Below, piece after piece: positions 49,665 to 57,686 of a stretch of DNA of 64,000 nucleotides. Position 1 is the stretch's first letter. Each line of letters starts with the position of its first letter. Origin of the DNA: NCEH01 sp043195125 (lineage in GTDB: Bacteria; Pseudomonadota; Alphaproteobacteria; Rhizobiales; Xanthobacteraceae); assembly GCF_043195125.1 (NCBI RefSeq), contig NZ_JBAFWR010000009.1. One strand, given 5' to 3'. The position numbers were made by a program, and so were the translations under genes. The notes under the pieces were generated by a model. It was not told the origin of the DNA, made no database searches, and was given only the letters and a program-made list of their open reading frames with translations.

Positions 49665-51287
49665 ATGGCGGCCCTGCCGGACACTCCCGCCCAAGACCCC
49701 GAGCAAGAGCCGGCGCAAGCGGTTCCCCCCGACAACGCCGAGGCCTTCCGCCTCCAGTGCGCGGCGATCGAGGAGGCCGCGCGGCTCGCCGCGGCGGGCG
49801 GGCCGGCCGAGGCGGTGGCGCGCCACAAGGAGCGCGGCAAGCTGACCGCGCGCGAGCGCATCTCGCTCCTGCTCGACCCGGCGACCCCGTTCCTGGAGAT
49901 CGGCCGGCTCGCTGCCCACGGCGTCTATGACGAGCCGGTCCCGGCGGCGGGCATCGTCACCGGCGTCGGCAGCGTCGGCGGGCGCCTCGTCATGATCATG
50001 GCGAACGACGCCACGGTGAAGGGCGGCACCTATTATCCCCTCACGGTGAAGAAGCAGATCCGCGCCCAGCAGGTGGCGCGGGAGAATGCCCTGCCCTGCG
50101 TCTACCTGGTGGATTCGGGCGGCGCCTTCCTGCCGCACCAGGAGGACATCTTCCCCGACGCGCACCATTTCGGCGCCATCTTCCGCAACATCGCCGAGAT
50201 GTCCGCGCTGGGCCTGCCGCAGATCGCGGCCGTCATGGGCTCGTGCACCGCCGGCGGCGCCTACATCCCCGCCATGGCGGACGAGACGGTGATCGTGCGC
50301 GGCACCGGCACCATCTTCCTCGGCGGCCCGCAGCTGGTGCAGGCGGCGACCGGGGTTGTGGTGGAAGCCGAGACCCTCGGCGGGGCCGACGTGCACACCC
50401 GCCGCAGCGCGGTGGCCGACCATCTGGCCGAGGACGACGTGGAGGCGCTGTTCCTGGTGCGCGCCATCCTCGCCCGCGCCCCGGCGCCGCCTTTGCCCGG
50501 CCCGGACCTTCCGCCCGAGCCGCCGCTGAGCCCGGCCTCGGAGATCGCCGGCCTGATCCCGGCGAGCCCGCGCCAGCGCCTGCCCGCCCGCGAGATCCTC
50601 GCCCGCCTCATCGACGGCGGCCGGCTCGACGAGTACCGCGCGCGCTATGCCCGCACCATCATCTGCGGCACCGCCGCCATCGAGGGCTACCGCGTCGGCG
50701 TGCTCATGAACGACGGCGTGCTCTATGCCGAGAGCGCGCAGAAGGCGGCGAACTTCATCGAGCTGTGCTGCCAGCGCGGCGTGCCGCTGCTGTTCCTGCA
50801 CAACATCAGCGGCTTCATGGTGGGCGAGGAATACGAGGCGGGCGGCATCGCCCGACACGGCGCGAAGCTGGTGAATGCGGTGGCGACCGCCGCGGTGCCG
50901 AAACTCAGCCTGCTGGTGGGCGGCAGCTACGGCGCCGGCAACTACGCCATGTGCGGGCGCGCCTTCGGCCCGCGCCTCATGGCCATGTGGCCCAATGCGC
51001 GCACCTCGGTGATGGGCGGCGAGCAGGCCGCGACCGTGCTCGGCCTGGTGCGCGAGGGCCAGCTGGCCAAGGCGGGGCGGACCTTCGACGCGGAGGAGCG
51101 GGCGCGCTTCGAGGCCCCCATCCGCGCCGCCTACGAGCGATCGAGCCACCCGCTCCACGCCGCCGCCCGCCTGTGGGTGGACGCGGTGATCGAGCCGGAG
51201 GAGACGCGCGCCTTCCTCGCCCTCGCCCTCGCCATGGCGAAAGGCGGCCCGAAGGGGGAGACCCGCTTCGGCGTGTTCCGGATGTAG
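49665..51287 (+). CDS. acyl-CoA carboxylase beta subunit (carboxyltransferase)
   Basis: 540 residues. The crotonase-like carboxyltransferase fold has KERGKLTARERISLLLDP at the start, YLVDSGGAFLPHQ and a glycine-rich GSCTAGGAYIPAMADE in the N half, and LLFLHNISGFMVGEEYE with YGAGNYAMCGRAFGPR in the C half. The second half pattern is that of methylcrotonyl-CoA and geranyl-CoA carboxylases rather than propionyl-CoA carboxylase. It transfers carboxyl from biotin to an acyl-CoA. Two bases before the alpha gene. Confidence 0.91.
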   Translation: MAALPDTPAQDPEQEPAQAVPPDNAEAFRLQCAAIEEAARLAAAGGPAEAVARHKERGKLTARERISLLLDPATPFLEIGRLAAHGVYDEPVPAAGIVTGVGSVGGRLVMIMANDATVKGGTYYPLTVKKQIRAQQVARENALPCVYLVDSGGAFLPHQEDIFPDAHHFGAIFRNIAEMSALGLPQIAAVMGSCTAGGAYIPAMADETVIVRGTGTIFLGGPQLVQAATGVVVEAETLGGADVHTRRSAVADHLAEDDVEALFLVRAILARAPAPPLPGPDLPPEPPLSPASEIAGLIPASPRQRLPAREILARLIDGGRLDEYRARYARTIICGTAAIEGYRVGVLMNDGVLYAESAQKAANFIELCCQRGVPLLFLHNISGFMVGEEYEAGGIARHGAKLVNAVATAAVPKLSLLVGGSYGAGNYAMCGRAFGPRLMAMWPNARTSVMGGEQAATVLGLVREGQLAKAGRTFDAEERARFEAPIRAAYERSSHPLHAAARLWVDAVIEPEETRAFLALALAMAKGGPKGETRFGVFRM

Positions 51288-51289
51288 CC

Positions 51290-53263
51290 ATGATCGGCAA
51301 GCTCCTGATCGCCAACCGCGGCGAGATCGCCCGGCGCATCGCCCGCACCTGCGCGCGGCTCTCCATCCCCTATGTGGCGGTCTATTCCGACGCCGACCGC
51401 GGCGCGCCCCACCTGGAGGGGGCGGCGGACCTGGTGCGCATCGGCCCGGCACCGGCGGCGCGCTCCTATCTCGACGGGGCGGCGCTGATCCGCGCCGCGC
51501 GCGAGCGGGGTGCCGACGCGATCCATCCCGGCGTCGGTTTCCTCTCGGAGAATGCGGACTTCGCCGCCGCGGTGGAGGCGGCGGGGCTGATCTTCGTCGG
51601 GCCGCGGCCCGACACCATCGCCGCGCTCGGCGACAAGGGGCGGGCGAAGGCGCTCATGGCCGAGGCCGGCGTGCCGGTGGTGCCCGGCTCGGCCGCGGCC
51701 TCCGACGACGTGGAGGAGGTGGAGCGGCTGATCGCGGCGACCGGCTATCCCGCCTTGCTGAAGCCCGCCGCGGGCGGGGGCGGCAAGGGCATGCAGGTGG
51801 TCACGAAGCCGGGCGCCCGCGCCGAGATCGCCTCGGCGATCCGCACCGCACGCTCCAGCTTCGGCGACGGGCGCCTGCTGGTGGAGCGCCTGATCGAGCG
51901 GCCGCGCCATGTGGAGGTGCAGGTGTTCGGCGACGGCGCGGGCGGCGCGGTGCACCTGTTCGACCGGGAATGCTCGCTCCAGCGCCGCCACCAGAAGGTG
52001 ATCGAGGAAGCCCCCGCCTCCACCCTGCCGGACGCCCTCAGGGCGCGCCTCGCGCAGGCGGCGGTCGCCGGCGCGCGGGCCGTGACCTACCGCAATGCCG
52101 GCACGTTCGAGTTCATCGTCGGCGCCGATGGGGCATTCTACTATCTGGAGGTCAACACGCGCCTCCAGGTGGAGCATCCGGTGACGGAGGCGATCACCGG
52201 CCTCGACCTCGTGGAATGGCAATTGCGCCTCGCCTCGGGCGCGCCGCTACCGCTCGCCCAGGAGCAGATCCACGCGCGCGGCCATGCCATCGAGTGCCGG
52301 CTCTATGCGGAGGACCCGGCCGCGGGCTTCCGGCCGGCGCCGGGACGCGTCACGCACCTCGCCTGGCCCTCCGGGGCGCGCATCGACAGCGCGGTCGAGG
52401 CTGGAAGCCCCGTGCCGCCCCACTACGATCCCATGATCGCGAAGATCATCGTCCATGGCGACGACCGGCGGCAGACACTGGCGCGCATGCGCGCGGCCCT
52501 CGCCGAGACCGCGGTGATGGGGGTCGCGACCAATCTCGGCTTCCTCGCGGCGCTCGCGGCGCGGCCGGAGGTGGCGGCCGGAACGGCGCACACCCGCCTC
52601 ATCGACGAGGTTCTGCCCGAGCTCCTCGGCGCGGCCGCGCCCGGCGCGCTAGCCGCGGTGGCCGGCGCCGCCGTCGTGCTCGACGCCATGCCGGAGGGAA
52701 GCGGGCCGGCCTCGCCCTGGCAGGCGAGCGCGGCGCCCTATGGCCGGCACGCGCTGGCGCAGGGCGCGCCGCTCGGCGCGATGGTCCTGGAAATCGCCGG
52801 GGCACGCGCCGCCGTGCGGGTCCTTTCCGCCCGGCGCGGCGCCGTGACGGTGGAGGCCGAGACCGCCGGGATGCGGCTGACCGCGACGGTCGAGGGCGGG
52901 CGCGGTTCCGGCGGCCTCCTCGAAGGCATGCTCGACGGCCGGCGCTGGCGCGCGCTGGTGCTGCCCGATGCGGTGGAGGTGATCATCGACGGCGCGCGCG
53001 CGGAGGTCTCGCGCCGGGTGCGCGGCGGCCCGGACGAGGCGGAGGCGACCGACTGGGCCAGCGCCGAGATTCCCGGCCTCGTGGTCGCGGTCGCGGCCAA
53101 GGCGGGCGAACGGGTGGCCCGCGGCGACGTGCTGGCGGTGATCGAGGCGATGAAGTTCGAGAACCCCGTCACCGCCCCGCGGGACGGCATCGTCGCCGAG
53201 ATCGTCTGCCGGGTCGGCGAGCAGGTGGAGGCGGGGCAGAGGCTGGTGCGCCTCGCCCTGTGA
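51290..53263 (+). CDS. acyl-CoA carboxylase alpha subunit (biotin carboxylase with biotin carrier domain)
   Basis: 657 residues. The biotin carboxylase N-terminus KLLIANRGEIARRIARTC, the ATP-grasp glycine loop KPAAGGGGKGM and the catalytic EVNTRLQVEHPVTE are intact. The C-terminal biotinyl domain has Lys622 in EAMKFEN; the usual motif is EAMKM, so the residue after the biotin Lys is changed to Phe. Size and domain order match the alpha subunits of methylcrotonyl- or geranyl-CoA carboxylase. Last gene of the AtuA operon. Confidence 0.92.
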   Translation: MIGKLLIANRGEIARRIARTCARLSIPYVAVYSDADRGAPHLEGAADLVRIGPAPAARSYLDGAALIRAARERGADAIHPGVGFLSENADFAAAVEAAGLIFVGPRPDTIAALGDKGRAKALMAEAGVPVVPGSAAASDDVEEVERLIAATGYPALLKPAAGGGGKGMQVVTKPGARAEIASAIRTARSSFGDGRLLVERLIERPRHVEVQVFGDGAGGAVHLFDRECSLQRRHQKVIEEAPASTLPDALRARLAQAAVAGARAVTYRNAGTFEFIVGADGAFYYLEVNTRLQVEHPVTEAITGLDLVEWQLRLASGAPLPLAQEQIHARGHAIECRLYAEDPAAGFRPAPGRVTHLAWPSGARIDSAVEAGSPVPPHYDPMIAKIIVHGDDRRQTLARMRAALAETAVMGVATNLGFLAALAARPEVAAGTAHTRLIDEVLPELLGAAAPGALAAVAGAAVVLDAMPEGSGPASPWQASAAPYGRHALAQGAPLGAMVLEIAGARAAVRVLSARRGAVTVEAETAGMRLTATVEGGRGSGGLLEGMLDGRRWRALVLPDAVEVIIDGARAEVSRRVRGGPDEAEATDWASAEIPGLVVAVAAKAGERVARGDVLAVIEAMKFENPVTAPRDGIVAEIVCRVGEQVEAGQRLVRLAL

Positions 53264-53272
53264 GCGCCGGCC

Positions 53273-53445
53273 TCAGGCTGGCATCCGGAAGTCGAGGAAG
53301 CTCCGGGTGGGGAAATCGTAGAGCCGCCCGGTGTCCTCGCACGCCGGCAGGCACAACGGTACGATGGCGGCGGCGGCCTCCTCCGCGGTCGGTAGCGTGC
53401 GCGGGTCGTCGAGCGACAAATCCGCCACGATCCGCTTCAGCTGGA
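53273..53445 (-). pseudogene. 3' fragment of a short-chain dehydrogenase/reductase gene
   Basis: Minus-strand sequence encodes the tail of an SDR-type protein (TAEEAAAAIVPLCLPACEDT then GRLYDFPTRSFLDFRMPA) and its stop at 53273. The upstream part, with the Rossmann fold and YxxxK site, is absent: the reading breaks near 53445 where intron sequence begins. The family assignment rests on the C-terminal pattern only. Confidence 0.6.
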
Positions 53446-53454
53446 CACCTCCAA

Positions 53455-54769
53455 TAACTGCATTCGTCGCGGTGACTGCCCGCGCCAATGCGGGTGCGCC
53501 AGGTGTGGACGGGATGACCTTCGGACAGATCGAGGCGGCGGATATAGACGCGTGGCTGGCGAGCTTGCGCGAGGACCTCGTCTCGAAGTCCTACCAGCCT
53601 GATCCAGTGCGGCGGGTGATGATCCCAAAGCCTGGCGGCGGCGAACGTCCGCTTGGCATCCCGACGATCCGGGACCGGGTGGTTCAGGCCGCAGCCAAGA
53701 TCGTGCTGGAGCCGATCTTCGAGGCGGACTTCGAGGACGGTGCCTACGGCTATCGGCCGCGTCGGAGCGCGATCGATGCCGTCAAGGAAACGCACCGGCT
53801 GCTATGCCGGGGCTATACCAGGGCTATACCGACGTCGTCGATGCCGACTTGTCGAAGTATTTCGACACGATCCCGCACGCGGACCTCCTCCGATCGGTGG
53901 CCCGCCGTGTCCTCGACCGGAATGTGCTGCGGCTGATCAAGCTGTGGCTGCAAGTGCCGGTCGAGGAACGGGATGGCGACGGGAAACGGCACATGAGCGG
54001 CGGCAAGAGCAGCGCTCGCGGCACCCCCCCAGGGTGGTGTCGCCAGTCCGCTGCTCTCCGTCATTTACATGAACCGATTCCTGAAGCATTGGCGGTTGAC
54101 GGGGCGCGGCGAGGTGTTCCACGCACATGTCATCTCTTATGCCGACGACTTCGTCATCCTCAGCCGCGGACACGCGGAAGAGGCTCTGACCTGGACGAGG
54201 GCGGTGATGACGAAGCTCGGGCTGACGCTCAACGAGGCGAAAACCTCGGTGAAAAATGCCCGGCGTGAAGGCTTCGACTTCCTTGGCTACACACTGGGAC
54301 CGCGCCACCTTCCCAATGGAGGTCGCTGGCACCTGGGGGCGAGCCCGTCCAAGAAGAGCGTGCAGCGGGTCAAGGTGAAGATCGGCGAACTTCTGGTGCC
54401 CGGCAACAAGGGCGCTTGGGACGAAGTGCGAGCACGGTTGAACCGCGTTCTGCGCGGTTGGTCGGCCTACTTCTCCTACGGCGCCCTCGCGTCGGCATAC
54501 GAGGCCGTCGATCAGCATGTGTATGACCGAACGCGGCACTTCCTCCGTCAACGACACAAAGCGCAGGGGCGTGGAGCGGACCGGTTCTCTCGAGAATATG
54601 TCTACGGGGAATTGGCCGTCCGATGCCTTCGACGCGAGCGCAGTCGGTCGTCGCCGTGGGCCTTGCGGTGAAACCAGTCGGAAAGCCGGATGCGGGAAAT
54701 CCGTACGTCCGGTTTGATGAGCGGGGACGGGAAACGGGGCAATGCCACCGCGCCCGTCCTCGACTCTAC
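53455..54769 (+). mobile_element. 5'-truncated group II intron
   Basis: The reverse transcriptase frame starts abruptly without its usual ~60 N-terminal residues and without an intron 5' end. The 3' RNA end is well preserved: domain V at about 54683-54714 (AGCCGGA...TCCGGTT with a GAAA loop), domain VI stem GGGGACGGG/CCCGTCCTC (54723-54731 and 54753-54761), and a 3' end in AC near 54769. It probably inserted into, or was recombined next to, an IS5-type element. Confidence 0.78.
53469..54671 (+). pseudogene. group II intron reverse transcriptase/maturase, frameshifted
   Basis: The protein reads from ARANAGAPGVDGMTFGQIEA through the RT palm (VISYADDFVIL, catalytic YADD intact) to the maturase end. 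Two lesions break it: a tandem duplication of GGGCTATACCA at 53810-53830 (an 11-base insertion after LCRGYT) and one extra C in a seven-C run at 54024-54030 (family GTPQGGV reads GTPPGW). Together they add 12 bases, so the original frame returns downstream. It is non-functional as sequenced. Confidence 0.85.
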
Positions 54770-55236
54770 AGATCGCCCAGGCGAGCCTCACCATTTCGGA
54801 AGGCGGCAAGGCGATCGGCGCCATCACGGTCGGCTTGCTGATCTTCGTCATGGTCCACGGGGCCGACGTGCAGGACCGCGACGGTGCTCCCGACCTGCTC
54901 AGGGCGATCCGCTCCCGCCATCCGTGGCTGCGCCAGGTCTTCGCCGATGGCGGCTATGCCGGCGACAAGCTAAAGGACGCCATGGCCGGCCACGGACGCT
55001 GGACCATCGAGATCGTCAAGCGCTCCGACGCGGCCAAGGGCTTCGTCGTCCTGCCCCGCCGCTGGGTGGTCGAGCGGACATTCGCATGGCTCGGACGCTG
55101 CCGCCGCCTCGCAAAGGACTGGGAGAAATCCATCGAAAGCGCGACCGCCTTCGCCCACATCGCCAGCATCCGCATGCTAACACGCCGCATCGTAAGACAT
55201 TGCAAAACCGCGTGAACTTTTGAATCCGGCTCTTAA
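54770..55236 (+). pseudogene. IS5-family transposase C-terminal remnant
   Basis: Plus strand. From about 54828: VGLLIFVMVHGADVQDRDGA, then GGYAGDKL and the C-terminal RRWVVERTFAWLGRCRRLAK with the DDE Glu, ending at 55215. The N-terminal half is gone, replaced by the group II intron. The end of the element may be GAATCCGGCTCTTA at 55223-55236. Confidence 0.82.
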
Positions 55237-55272
55237 GGCTCGGGTGTCGAATCCTCGAAGGAAAGCAACGCC

Positions 55273-56549
55273 ATGAAGAAACCTACCACATCGGCAGCGG
55301 TGACACCGTCTGCGCTCGTCGAGGCAGCTGTGGACGAGGTCCGCGCCAGCTTCGAACGCCTGTGCCTGACGGCCGGGCTGGCCACTCTCACCGGTATGAT
55401 GGAAGAGGATGCGGCTCGGCTCTGCGGCCCGCGCCATGGTCGCGGTGGCGATCGGGAGGCTCATCGTTGGGGCAGAGCCAAGGGAAAGATCGGCTTTCAC
55501 GGCGGCAAGGTCGAAGTCGAGCGCCCTCGGGTTCGTGCCCGCTCGGCGGTGAGATGCCCCTGCCGAGCTGGGCGGCGGCGGTCGACGAGGATCTTCTCGG
55601 CCAATGGGCGCTCAATCTGATGCTGATGAACGTGTCGACCCGCAAGTTCGGCGGCGCCGTCCGCCTGCCCGGCGGCGACATCCCCGCCGAGCGGGGAGCC
55701 GGCGTGACCCGATCGGCGGTGTCGCGTCGCTTCGTGGCGCTGTCGGCCGAGACGATGAAGGCGTGGATGGCCGCCGACCTCTCCGCGCTGGATCTGCTGG
55801 TCATCCAGATCGACGGCATCCACATCGCTCAGGACCTGATCCTGCTGGCGGCGGTCAGCGTCGACGGCAACGGCGACAAGCACCCGCTCGGGGTCATGGA
55901 GGGGGCAAGCGAGAACGCCGCCGTCTGCCAGGCCCTGCTCGACAACATGGTCGGCCGGGGCCTCGACCCCGCCGTCTGTCGCCTGTTCATCATCGACGGC
56001 TCGCGTGCCCTGTCGAAGGCGATCCGCAACAGCTTCGGCCGAAGTGCGCCGATCCAGCGCTGTCAGGTCCACAAGGCCCGCAACATCACCGAGCGCCTGC
56101 CGAAATCCCTGCACGCCTCGGTGCGCAGGGCTCTTCGCCAAGCCTGGGAGCTGGACGACGCCGACAAGGCCGAAACGCTGATCCGCAATCTCGCCCGTCG
56201 GCTCGAGCGCGAGGCTCCGGGTGTCTCGGCCAGCCTCCTGGAGGGCCTCGACGAGATCCTCACCGTCACGCGCCTGCGGCTGCCGACCGAACTGCGGCGC
56301 TCGCTGGCCTGCACCAACATCATCGAGAACATGAACGGCACCATCCGGCGCGTCTGCCGCAACGTGAAGCGGTGGCGGGATGCGGCCATGGCCCTGCGCT
56401 GGACAGGGGCCGCCATGATCGAAGCCGCCAAGGGCTTCCGCCGACTGAAGGCCCACAACCAGTTGCCCAGCCTGCGCGCCGCCCTTCTCGCCCATCAGGC
56501 CGAGTGCGCCGTCGGCGCCGGCCTTGACCCTGTCCGCGAGGCTGCATAG
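55273..56549 (+). pseudogene. IS256-family (mutator-type) transposase, frameshifted
   Basis: The N-terminal part (55273 to about 55545) reads AALVEAAVDEVRASFERLC-like sequence and GRAKGKIGFHGGKVEVERPR; the rest continues in another frame as GGEMPLPSWAAAVDEDLLG onward to 56549. The DDE residues are in VIQIDGIHI, FIIDGSRAL and NIIENMNGT. A single-base loss near 55545 separates the parts. Otherwise the length is close to complete (about 420 residues), so the lesion could be recent. Confidence 0.83.
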
Positions 56550-56609
56550 CCTCCTCAACCAGCCACGTCCGCCGCGCTCTTTTCAACATCGGGTGGGACA
56601 TCCCCACGG

Positions 56610-56826
56610 GGACCTTGAACATCAGCATGTGATCGAAGGCGGGCCTGCCGCCCTTCGACCGGTCCGCGCGCAGCACAGCGGCTTCCAGTGCAGGTCGAAA
56701 CATCTCGAAATCGACCAGCGCCTTCACCCGCTCCAGATCGTCGCCCTTCGCCAACAGTGCCGCCATCCGATCATCGAAGTCGAAGAAACTCGGCGATTGA
56801 TCCACCATGCCCGCGATCCGCCTCAA
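56610..56826 (-). pseudogene. IS transposase N-terminal remnant (IS5-like)
   Basis: Minus strand: VDQSPSFFDFDDRMAALLAK, EMFRPALEAAVLRADRSKGG and RPAFDHMLMFKV, the N-terminal blocks of an IS5-type transposase, cut off where the end of the IS256-type element begins near 56600. It is unrelated to the plus-strand IS5 remnant at 54770. Confidence 0.78.
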
Positions 56827-56841
56827 AAAGCAGCGAGAGAA

Positions 56842-57186
56842 TCAGCCCAACGCCGATTTGCACAGGGGTTTTTGGAGGCCTCCAACTGGCGGATGGCTTG
56901 CTGCGCGTTCTCTTTCCATGACCACGACGCGCGCCGAAGGGGCCGTGTCGTTTGGCGATGCTGATGGCCAGTCATACTCGAACGCCTGCTTTCCCTTTGC
57001 AGCCCACAGGCTTCGCGCGTGATCGCCGTGATCGCCTTGCAGCTTGTCGGCCATCCAGAGCAGCGCGCCGAGGATGATGGCGCGGTCATCGCCGGTCAGG
57101 TCCACGATGCCGGCCTTGACGACGAGGCCGCCGAGTTCGATCAGATGCCGGGTGCGCTTGCGGCGCTCGACCTGCCATGTGCGCAT
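56842..57186 (-). CDS. traD: Ti-type conjugal transfer protein TraD (small)
   Basis: 114 residues from the ATG at 57186. The core VERRKRTRHLIELGGLVVKAG and DDRAIILGALLWMADKLQG is that of the small TraD encoded next to TraC in Agrobacterium/Rhizobium-type transfer regions. The last ~40 residues (after KGKQAFE) are not typical and run toward IS debris, so the C-terminus may be altered. The traG coupling-protein gene that normally follows is missing; IS remnants take its place. Confidence 0.65.
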   Translation of the reverse strand: MRTWQVERRKRTRHLIELGGLVVKAGIVDLTGDDRAIILGALLWMADKLQGDHGDHARSLWAAKGKQAFEYDWPSASPNDTAPSARVVVMERERAASHPPVGGLQKPLCKSALG

Positions 57187-57187
57187 G

Positions 57188-57517
57188 TCATGTCGAGCCC
57201 GCGCCGCCTGATGCCGGTTGCGCGCCGCCCGATTGTGCCGTAGCGCCGCCCGCGTCGCGGTGAGGCGCCGATGCAGGTCGCCGCGCCCGGCCGTGAAAGA
57301 ACGCGGCCCCGCGCTTCGCCCATGCCTCCCTCTTTCCGGCATCCTTCGTCTCGGCCAGCACGATCAGCGCGCCCGCCAGTTCGTCGGGGCTGAGGGCGTC
57401 GGCGCCGGTCGAAATGACCAGTTCGCCAAGCTGCTGCACCTTGCGGGCTTTCAGGTCTCGCGTCTTGTCTTCGAGCGACCTCAGTTCCGCGTCGAAGTCC
57501 CGTGGCTTGCGCATCAT
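57188..57517 (-). CDS. traC: Ti-type conjugal transfer protein TraC
   Basis: About 109 residues; the ATG pair at 57517/57514 lies just after GGAGG, while the frame opens at 57526. It contains FDAELRSLEDKTRDLKARKV and LSPDELAGALIVLAETKD, followed by a KREAWAKRGAAFF-type end. TraC is thought to be an accessory of relaxosome formation. Divergent from traA across oriT, as on Ti plasmids; it is followed directly by traD. Confidence 0.72.
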   Translation of the reverse strand: MMRKPRDFDAELRSLEDKTRDLKARKVQQLGELVISTGADALSPDELAGALIVLAETKDAGKREAWAKRGAAFFHGRARRPASAPHRDAGGATAQSGGAQPASGGAGST

Positions 57518-57601
57518 GTCCTCCATAAGTTGTCGATGGAGCGATGATAGTTGAGCCTCTGCCGGAATGCTGTAAGGTTGCCGGGACGGTGTGGCACGGC
57601 C

Positions 57602-57660
57602 CGGTCCCTCCCGAGATTTTTTCGAGGGAGGGCGCGCTTATACGTCGTTCCGACGTGCGC
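57602..57660. other. origin of transfer (Ti/RSF1010-type oriT)
   Basis: Between traC and traA. It shows a GC-rich inverted repeat CCCTCCC/GGGAGGG around a T-rich loop (57606-57632), then GGGCGCGCTTATACGTCG and the hairpin ACGTCG-TTC-CGACGT (57642-57647 and 57651-57656). The string GGGCGC...TTATACGTCG closely resembles what I remember of the nic region of Agrobacterium Ti plasmids. The exact nick is not assigned. Confidence 0.72.
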
Positions 57661-57686
57661 TTTGTCGTGCAAATGATCTGATCGCG

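Noticed and set aside
50243..51289. long upstream extension of the carboxylase alpha frame
   Set aside because: Runs through the beta gene out of frame; the conserved start KLLIANRGEIA begins at 51290.
47922..51452. 1176-codon open frame on the minus strand
   Set aside because: Antisense to AtuA, its partner and the carboxylase beta gene; composition is that of a shadow frame.
57591..57686. N-terminal extension of TraA
   Set aside because: The 32 extra codons are translated oriT; the relaxase start MAIYHLHVKVIG at 57687 is conserved.
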